Program-made: the position numbers and the translations under genes
In this document: positions 56,765 to 64,000 of the stretch, in pieces
How positions within the stretch are numbered: position 1 is the stretch's first letter
Layout of the letters: every line of letters starts with the position of its first letter
Origin: Gonapodya prolifera JEL478
Taxonomy: Eukaryota; Monoblepharomycota; Monoblepharidomycetes; Monoblepharidales; Gonapodyaceae
Length of the DNA: 64,000 nt
Assembly (NCBI GenBank): GCA_001574975.1
Contig: KQ965742.1
Location: 67,696-131,695, forward strand
Reading direction: 5' to 3'
The notes under the pieces: model-generated
What the model saw: only the letters and a program-made list of their open reading frames with translations
What the model was told of the DNA's origin: nothing
The model's database searches: none

Positions 56765-57725
56765 GACGGTTTCCTTTCAAAATCGACGGGATTGGAAATG
56801 AAGTTGGCACCGAACCCATCTTCTCAATTGCACTTTGCAACAAATGACTCCACCCCTCAACGTGAACAAATGAAATTGTAGTGATATAAAGAACTCTGCA
56901 GGTGTTGAACTCTGCCGCTCTTAGTGCACGCGATGTTGTCGTATTTAAGTATATAATGTCAAAGACCGGGTCTGCTTTTCTCCTGTTGCTGTGAATCGTG
57001 CCATAACCAACAGCATCCATAGGTCCATGGATCGGACTCTTCTCCGCCTTTCAGGTTTTTCTCGTGATCGTGACACAATCCACTCCAATCGATGCCGGAG
57101 TTGACGAAGCTGGAAAGATACAATCGATCTTATATTTCTGCGAATTGTAGTGGGATACCGTTTGCAGCGAAACCTCAACGCCTGCGGTAATGGATGAAGC
57201 GGCGGGCGGTTGAAAAACAAGAACTACCTGAGTGAGTGGAAGGATCCTCAAAGTCTCGATTGGCTTTTCTAGAAACAGAACACGGACCAAGGGTTGGATC
57301 GCACAACCAAAGGTGCGATCGCGACTCTATCTTTCATGGCGATGCTGGGAATCGTTGGAAATGTTCAACTAAACACCTTTTATCACATAAGGTTTCCCAA
57401 CCCATCTGCAGGTCAGACGGAGGGACCTGGTGTCGCGGGCGCCTCTAGCGCAACGATGTTACAGGGCGGACCCAGAAATAGACATGAATTGCGTTCTGGT
57501 GAACCTGGGGACTCCGCGGAGGTATGGAAGCCACCTTGTCTCACTTCCCCCGGGGGAAAGGCTGACAGTTTCCATTCCGCCACTACGGCTATGCACTGGA
57601 ATGTTGCACTTGAATATGCATATGCATAGGGCAGAACATCGGGCCCTCGGTCGCTCCCAAAGTCGCCACATGGCCCACTGCCACCAGCTCAGTATGTAGG
57701 GCCATCTCGTCCCCCCAGCAGTACC
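56765..57725. other. Unassigned region upstream of the MFS gene
   Basis: 961 bp with several short frames on both strands but no convincing gene. A minus-strand frame (57051-57290) and a plus-strand frame (57294-57629, with MAMLGIVGNVQLNTF) have moderately protein-like composition and could be exons of an unrecognised gene or upstream exons of the MFS gene. I could not link either with splice sites. Confidence 0.3.
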
Positions 57726-60700
57726 ATGGTCCCCTTGCCTCCAAATCCACCGTATAGCCCGCCCCCTCCTCTGACTGGCTCATCCCCTTCCACAAACTCC
57801 GAACCTTCCTCTGCTGTAGGGACATCGCCATCAGTAAGACCAGGAAGCGACGGATCAGCTCCCACCTCGAGCGAAGAACCAACTGGACCGCGGAGATTTA
57901 TTGGATCTGATGGACTTCCTTCCAGTGTGCAGAACAAGGCACGACGGACAGTGCGGTTCCAAAGTCCAGTACGATCTGTCCCAGGGTCTGAGTCAGGATC
58001 CGGCACCCTCTCTTCAGCAGAAAGTGAAGAGTATGAAGTGGACGATGATGAATGGGAAGTTGAGGACGAACTCGGTGGGGGCGCCGAATCCCCCATGAAG
58101 GATGGCGACAGCGATTCGGATGGCACCTCCAACACTTCTTCGTCCACCTCCACAACTGACCTCTTCTTTCGTGACCTTGGGAAGCCTCGCCAACGAAGTC
58201 GCTCCGCCTCCTCGTCATCCTCTACTCCTTCGCAAATTGACATCGCCATCGCTCGGGCCACACGATCAAATACGATGGCTAACCGTTTTATCACACCACC
58301 AGCAGGAGCGCTTGTACGGAAGCATTCAAGGCCAACCTTAAGGTCTAAGGTGCCGCCTCGAGGTGTTTCGTCCCTTGTAGGAGGGATTGGTGCGCAGGAA
58401 CGTCAAGCCCAAGAACTTTCACGCCTCGCAGCGGTGACAGTGGAAGTTTCAGATGTTTCCGCAGGCCTCGTTGGAATTGGAGACACAACTGGAGAGGCGG
58501 CGAATATTGAAAATGAAGAGAGCTCGTCGCGGGTGTTGAACCGACCGATGTCCTATCCAGCATTCACACCGTCACGAACTGTTTTTCCATCCCCCGACTC
58601 TCGGCCAACATCGCTCTCATCTGCTGATGGTGCTCAGTGGGATCGCTTTCCCTTACCCATTGTCCCTCCTTCGCCAATACCCGACCCACTGAATCTGCCA
58701 GGAAGATCTGTCACCCTTGGTGAAGTGGCACCAGTCTTGGCTGCGGCTCCCTCCCTCAGGCCACCTGACGTTGCCATGATTGGGATGCCGGCAACTTCAC
58801 AACAAACTTCCCGAAAGCACCGACCCTTACCACCAGTCCCCCCACCGTCACTACAGAATCAGCCACTTTTTCCACTACCTACGAGGGCACCGGTCCCCCT
58901 TCCTCGACCTATTCCAGCACCTTCCCGCGCAAAAATCAGTCTTCCGCTTCCGACGAGATCTGTCGTCAGTCCGCCCCGGCCAACCATGGCGGAAAGTGAG
59001 CCGACAACCACTCCGTCGTGGCAGTTCACTCCAAGTTCAGCTTGGGCAAACAGCCCCTCCACACCACCAATGCAGACAAGAGTTTCCGTTCCAGGTGCCG
59101 GAAATTCGGGAGCATTGATAGCTGGCTCATCCACCACGATATCGAATCAATCGGTGAGTAAACGTAATGATCTTTTACTTTATAGGATTCAAATCTTCTA
59201 TTCTCACAACCAGGACCCCACCGTTGAAGCTGACTCGGATTCCAGTGGCTGGGTCGACGATGAATCTGGCGCAACCGAGTCACTTCAAGAGACCCCATCG
59301 ACCGAGCTTACGAATGACGAATCTGAAGCCGACTCGTTGTCCACTGTTCGTGCTCCTATACGGGGCGTCCCATTACCTGCAGTTCAACAAGAATTACCAG
59401 TAGAACAGTCCTCGTCCCACATTAACGTCCAGGCAACAGACCTTCTCCCTCGAGCTTCTGGCAGACTTCTTACGGACGTAGAAGATGTTTTGGCGGACTT
59501 TTCGGCACGATTGGGAGATACGACGTTGAGTCGGCCGTTCACAGGTCGGCCGAGGCCATCATCGCAAGCAGTAGCTGCAGCCGGTGACAGGAATATCGCA
59601 GAAATGTCAGGAGCAGGGCTAGCACGACGTTCGATGCCTTCGTTATCTAACCAAACGGACGCAAATATTGCGCCTTCGCAATCGGATGCGGGCCCCCAAA
59701 ACATCGCGCCGCCGACAGGTTCATATTATCAGAGCACACCTTCTAAGGCGCTGGGCGATTTCCCACGTTTTGGAACACCCCTTCGAGCTAGCTCCACTCC
59801 GACCCCTTCAACATCAAGCGCGCTGCAGTCACGTCTTGGTTTTGCTAACCATTCGCCGGGAAGATCGTCCTCTATGCACGCCAACATCGAAGCAAGGGAG
59901 GACTCCACACAAATGTCCACATCATCTCTGGGGGCGTCAATGACTGGTGACGAATCCGCATCGTACCAAACCGAATCTACCACTGTAACCTCGGTGTCCG
60001 AGGAATCGGACTCCGAAGTTTCGACCTCTTACACTGGAAATTCTGTCGACGTATCATCTGATGGTTCTATACGACGTTATCCACTCTATGATGACTCTGA
60101 AAAGAGCGAAGGGTACTCGGAGACAAATACGTCCAGCAATCAAAGTATCGGTCAAGAGTTGAAGACGAAGACGACGTTCGGCTCCTCGCCATATCGCTCA
60201 GCGACTACATTCCGGAGCAGTGATACGTCGAGCCCAGGTCGCTACAACACAACAGGAGAGGAGATGAGCTCAAGTAGCAGTCGATCCAAGATAAGCTGGC
60301 GTGGAGTTGACGAGGAGCGACCCGCAAAACCTCACGGAGATGACCATACCTCAACAAAAACGTCGCTTTACGAACTTTACGAAGGTGCAATTGGTTGGGC
60401 GATTGTATTTGCTGCTTTTTTGGCGTGCGGTGTAAGTTCATCGTGAATTATCCATATGTTCTGGCAACAAGAACCACCCAGCGTGATCTCTACCTTTCTA
60501 CTGCAGTGCACCTCCGCTGGGCTCCTCACGTGGGGAATACAAATGCGCTTTTTTGTTGCTACTGGTGTCCTTCCCGACCTTCCAAATTGGGTTCTAGCAA
60601 TACCTGGAAGCACTGGACTGAGTCTTGTGTTCGGACTTTCCATCCCAGCGAACAAGTTTGCTGAGGCATGGGGCTTCCGTCTAAGTGTCTTATTTGGAGG

Positions 60701-62121
60701 GTGAGCAGAACAAAGTTGGCTTTTTCTTGTTGTCACCGAGCTGATCCGCTTTTACAGAATTTTGATGGGTGGCGCATTACTGCTGTCTTCTCTGGCCAGC
60801 AACTACTGGCAGCTGCTCCTCACGGAGGGGATCATGTTTGGTGTGAGTAAAAACTTGACGACGGTTGCGGCTCTCAAATAACGAATAAAATCAACGGAAA
60901 CAGGTCGGAGGTGCATTTGGCTTGTTTCCGGCCGTAGCCTTGATCTCTCAATGGATTCATCCACGGCGTCGGCTTTTGGCTCAGGGCATTGCTATGAGTG
61001 GTTAGTTGGTGTGCACCCAAAGGTTTATACAAATGAAGCTGACAGGAGTTCAGGTTTTTCGGTCGGTCCAATGGTTGCGTCACCTGGCATTCAGTTGCTG
61101 TCGAGCTGGCTGGGTTGGAACTGGACACTCCGAGTATTTGGAATCGCCGTTGGCGTCCGTGGGTATGCAAATCGCCCTGCTTATCAGCAATCATTCCTAA
61201 ATGGAGTCTCCGATAATGCCTGGTAGTGATGCTCATTGCCGCGTTCCCTCTGCAAAGACGAAAGGCTCCTCGAGCGGAAATGATTTTCCACAGCGTCTCG
61301 TTGTTTGGAAGGGGCTCCTTTTTCGGTCTTTGGCTTGGGGCGTTCATTGGATCCTTTGTGGGTGATTTGAGACCCTCGTTCTCGAATTGAAGCTAACACC
61401 GATGGTTTCTCCACGCTCCAGGGACACTTCGCTCCATGGTTTAACATTCCCATCTTTGGCACATCCATCGGGCTGTCACCCCTGCAGACGAGCATTGTGC
61501 TTGGTGTGATGAGTGGCGCGGGAATCGTTGGTCACATCATACTTGCGCTGGTGTCCATCAAGGTTAACAGTCGTACAGTGCTTATTTTGAGCTTGCTCAT
61601 CGGTGGAACCTCTGCACTTGCGTTTTGGGTGAGTTTGGTATCTAAGCGATTGGGTCATCTTGTTACTAACACTTTGTCTCCGCAGCCGAATGCAAAGAAT
61701 TTTATTCTACTCCTCGGCCATGTCTCTGTCTACGGTGCCTTCATCGTTGGTTACCCTGCCCTACTCAGTCAGGTGGCCACCGCATCGTTTGACGCTGAAT
61801 CTGCACGTATTTCCGTCGCAATGGGTGAGTTTCCATGTAAGCTTCCACCGTGCGTGAGAGTAGAATACTGAGACTCTGCTTGTAGTTACGGCTGCTCAAG
61901 CAGTTGGGGCACTTGCCGGACCTCCAGTCGCCAATTATTTGATCGACATCAGCAAAGAGGACGGCAACACCAACTTGTGAGTACTGGAGCCGTTCAAAAT
62001 TCGCGGTTACGTGTCTCTTCACCAGAGATTGCGTTTCAGCCTCCCGATGCAAATATTTACAGGCGCAACAACGATGTTTGGATGCCTTGCCATTTTATTT
62101 ACACCCAAAGGACTACCCTAG
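57726..62121 (+). CDS. Monocarboxylate-type MFS transporter with ~900-residue disordered N-terminus
   Basis: One open frame from MVPLPPNPPYSPPPPL (57726) runs about 900 codons. It is Ser/Thr/Pro-rich with an acidic stretch (ESEEYEVDDDEWEVEDELGG) and PPLPTR/PLPPVPPP-like SH3-ligand motifs. It then enters the first membrane helix, EGAIGWAIVFAAFLACG, without a break. One in-frame intron is likely at about 59153-59214 (GTGAGTAAAC to CAACCAG). Small exons then encode LLTWGIQMRFFVATG, WVLAIPGSTGLSLVFGLSIP, ILMGGALLLSSLASNYW, GGAFGLFPAVALISQWIH, FGLWLGAFIGSF, WFNIPIFGTSIGLSPLQTSI and LALVSIKVNSRTVLILSLLI. The last are FILLLGHVSVYGAFIVGYPA and AAQAVGALAGPPVANYLID, ending TPKGLP. This is the MCT-like (MCP) branch of the MFS; the substrate is unknown. 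The giant N-terminus is far beyond the usual tens of residues. Confidence 0.85.
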
Positions 62122-62231
62122 CAGACATTGCACCATTTTTTTTTCGTACCATTATCCACAAAATCCTGTAGATATAAATTGTTTATGTAATGTATTGCTG
62201 TTGGTATCACTCATCAAAACAACTTTTCCCC

Positions 62232-62232
<1 letters not shown>

Positions 62233-62260
<28 letters not shown>
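62233..62260 (+). repeat. Poly(G) tract of 28
   Basis: An uninterrupted run of 28 G bases about 110 bp past the MFS stop codon. Such a run can form a G-quadruplex and is prone to length change and sequencing error. Its length here should be treated as approximate. Confidence 0.75.
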
Positions 62261-62263
<3 letters not shown>

Positions 62264-62393
62264 AGCAGCCAGGCAGAGAAACGTCGAGCATTTACGGAAA
62301 CTGCATGTATTGGAAACAGGACATAATGGAATATACAAGTGAGATCGAATACCATGAACAGATTCACCCTTAGGGATGGAGACAACAAACGAG

Positions 62394-62723
62394 TTACAAA
62401 TTGGTCACGACAAACTTCATCGAGACGAAATTCGTAAAATTTTCCGAGTCAGACATCCAAGGAAGAATTACGCCATCATCAGCCAGGCTCAGACCGAGCC
62501 AGCTTATGGTGGAAACTGCGAAGTTTGGGAAATGACTCCCGATATCATCATTCCGGTCCACGTCCATTGCTATAGCACAGCATGACGACGAGTAGAAACT
62601 CACTGAAATCGCAAACGAATTGAAATTGATAGTTCGAGTGACCTGTGAAACATTGAGAGGGATCGAATCAGTGATGCTCCAAGACTGCAACATCCAGGAA
62701 AATGACGCCAATCCAGTCTCCAA
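62394..62723 (-). CDS. Possible small gene (doubtful)
   Basis: A minus-strand frame of 109 codons starts METGLASFSWMLQ and reads VSQVTRTINFNSFAISVSFY, then NFAVSTISWLGLSLADDGVI, ending MKFVVTNL. Another phase upstream reads TVSDPSLSLPLGDWIGVIF. Together these could be exons of a small beta-rich protein; the GDWIG motif is seen in SKICH-like folds. A TATAAAA box lies upstream at 62974-62980 on the same strand. I could not build a fully consistent splice model, so the gene is unproven and may simply be a chance open frame. Confidence 0.25.
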   Translation of the reverse strand: METGLASFSWMLQSWSITDSIPLNVSQVTRTINFNSFAISVSFYSSSCCAIAMDVDRNDDIGSHFPNFAVSTISWLGLSLADDGVILPWMSDSENFTNFVSMKFVVTNL

Positions 62724-62973
62724 GCGGCAACGACAATGAAGGATCAGACACAGTAACTGGCAGTTAACAACTTTCGGGTATCAGCAGAGTCGATAAGTTG
62801 GGGAAAGAATTAGAGTCATCTCGTCCCTCCACACTGGATCGCATTGCCGCTTGGAACGTTCCGAATTGAGTGATGATTTCCCGGTCTGTTTGCGTACCTT
62901 AGCAATCGCGTCGAGTCCGCGTGGATTCGTATGTGGTGAAGGGTTGATGATCCAGAAAGAGAAAACTGCGCGC

Positions 62974-62980
62974 TTTTATA
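62974..62980 (-). promoter_or_regulatory. Possible TATA box for a minus-strand transcript
   Basis: The minus strand reads GATATAAAAGCG here, a good TATA match, about 30 bp upstream of a CTTTCTGGATC stretch. If real it would drive the doubtful small gene ending at 62394. The divergent M16 protease gene begins about 120 bp away. Confidence 0.3.
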
Positions 62981-63096
62981 TCTGCGTGCACCCTGCACGG
63001 AACTGCGGTCTATTCGCCACAGAAATTGGTGCGACTTGAGCTGCACCCGAAAGTTTGATTGTCAAAGATTTCAATAATAATTGCACGTCCCAGACT

Positions 63097-64000
63097 ATGG
63101 GGAAGATCACCGCGTCTAGATTCTCCCCAGAGTCGGAGAACACATTCAATCTTCCATCGGGGTACCTGTCCAGTGTGTCTGTCCATCGTTTGGAAACTTC
63201 AATATCAAATGACCACCCCACTTTAACGAGTGGAGCAAGCGCAAGTGCCGAGTCAAACAACCTTGGTACTGACGAACGGAGGACCCATTCTGGCTTCCGG
63301 CTTGTCTTAGTTGACATTCCTGGGCCTTTGGTCTCGGCGAGCTTCGTCGTACCAACCCAGTCATGGGGAGACGCGGGCGAAGCTCATACGCTGGAGCACC
63401 TGGTGTTTTGCGGGAGCAAGTTTCTTGCTCCCCACCGCGGGTATCTGGACCTTTTGGCGAATAGGTCCCTCTCAACTGGAACCAATGCTTATACCACGGA
63501 AGACCACACTGCGTATCTTGCTGTCACAGTCGGTGAGTTTTGTCATCGCAATTGTAAAGCCGTCTCGTCAAATTGATCCACTTCGGACGTGTCCAGGTCT
63601 CGATGGCATGCTGAATCTATTGCCAGTGTTTTTGGACCATGTTTTACATCCAACATTGCGCGACTCTCAATTTTCTATGGAAGTGCACCACGTCGATGGT
63701 CAGGGGAGTCACCAAGGGGTAGTATATTGTGAAATGGCGAGCCGGGAGAACACGGAAGGCGATTTGGTAAGTCTCTTTGCTTTTCACAGCACCACGGAGG
63801 TCAATACCTTGTCGATCCGTGGTGCCAGTAGCGGAGGTCTTTTGAATTCGAGCTGTCCAACTGAACTTCTTCTTCCCCAACGATTTGCTACGATTTAAGC
63901 TTGACCACGCAATTCGCCGACATATATTCTCCAATACCAGTACTTACTCCCGCGAATGTGGCGGGCTTACTCCCGAGATTGTCAAACTCAACAATGAGGC
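63097..64000 (+). CDS. M16-family zinc metalloprotease (YOL098C/Sdd3-like), 5' part
   Basis: The gene continues past the window. The start MGKITASRFSPES (63097) is the first Met of the frame; an upstream exon cannot be excluded. The first exon carries GFRLVLVDIPGPLVSASFVV and the inverted zinc site EAHTLEHLVFCGSK (HxxEH, with the catalytic Glu). SLSTGTNAYTTEDHTAYLAV follows. A 64-nt intron (63533-63596) leads to LDGMLNLLPVFLDHVLHPTL, FSMEVHHVDGQGSHQGVVYC and EMASRENTEGDL. The next intron seems to end at TTTAAG (about 63898), giving LDHAIRRHIFSNTSTYSREC and GGLTPEIVKLNNEA. The pattern matches the cytosolic M16C-like proteases related to yeast YOL098C rather than mitochondrial processing peptidase. 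The distal zinc Glu lies in the EVHHVDGQGSHQGVVYCEM region. Confidence 0.85.

Noticed and set aside
1-64000. CRISPR arrays, rRNA or tRNA genes, LTR or DNA transposons
   Set aside because: I found no regularly spaced repeats, no cloverleaf candidates with A and B boxes, and no reverse transcriptase, integrase or transposase motifs in the translated frames.

Overview
The window is a gene-dense, intron-rich fungal nuclear segment. Two genes point to a flagellated (zoosporic, chytrid-type) fungus. One is an intraflagellar-transport protein, IFT144/WDR19, on the minus strand at about 8.5-14.5 kb. The other is a ciliary transition-zone B9 protein, MKS1, on the plus strand at about 33.8-36.6 kb. Non-zoosporic fungi have lost both machineries. 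A complex I subunit (NDUFA8), a SET1-type methyltransferase, an OCA1 phosphatase and ATG4 fit a fungus. Introns are mostly about 45-250 nt with GTRAGT donors. Intergenic gaps are often under 100 bp.

Layout. 0-8.3 kb: 5' part of a membrane RING-type E3 candidate leaving the left edge; a type-2 tryptophan synthase beta (TrpB2) whose fifth intron carries a GC-rich hairpin array; a pseudokinase with Sel1 repeats; an F-box protein. 8.5-20.2 kb: IFT144, the mitochondrial SLC30A9-type transporter and an orphan single-TM protein, all on the minus strand. 20.4-28.8 kb: SmB, mitochondrial uS8, a nuclear-looking orphan, a 2H phosphoesterase, RPL11 and ZNHIT2. 28.9-42.0 kb: LIG4 and OCA1 on the minus strand, MKS1 and ATG4 on the plus strand, then SET1. 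42.8-50.6 kb: clathrin heavy chain and NDUFA8. 50.6-56.8 kb: a REEP/TB2 membrane protein with a very long disordered tail, a coiled-coil/polyproline protein and Elongin B. 57.7-64 kb: a monocarboxylate-type MFS protein with a roughly 900-residue disordered N-terminus, a doubtful small gene, and the 5' part of an M16-family metalloprotease leaving the right edge.

Most genes are unrelated housekeeping neighbours. I see no operon-like pathway cluster. The most unusual items are: (i) a dispersed GC-rich element made of tandem mini-hairpins with GAA/GGA loops, found twice, each time in an intron and in the sense orientation of its host gene, with stem bases that change in pairs between copies; (ii) a protein that pairs an MLKL-like N-terminal helical region with a catalytically dead kinase fold and Sel1 repeats; (iii) extremely small first or internal coding exons (ATG alone, ATG plus one codon, or 12 nt). 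All exon models were read by eye from splice consensus, reading frame and family knowledge. Where I summed exon lengths (RPL11, NDUFA8, the REEP gene, Elongin B and the polyproline gene) the totals divide by three.
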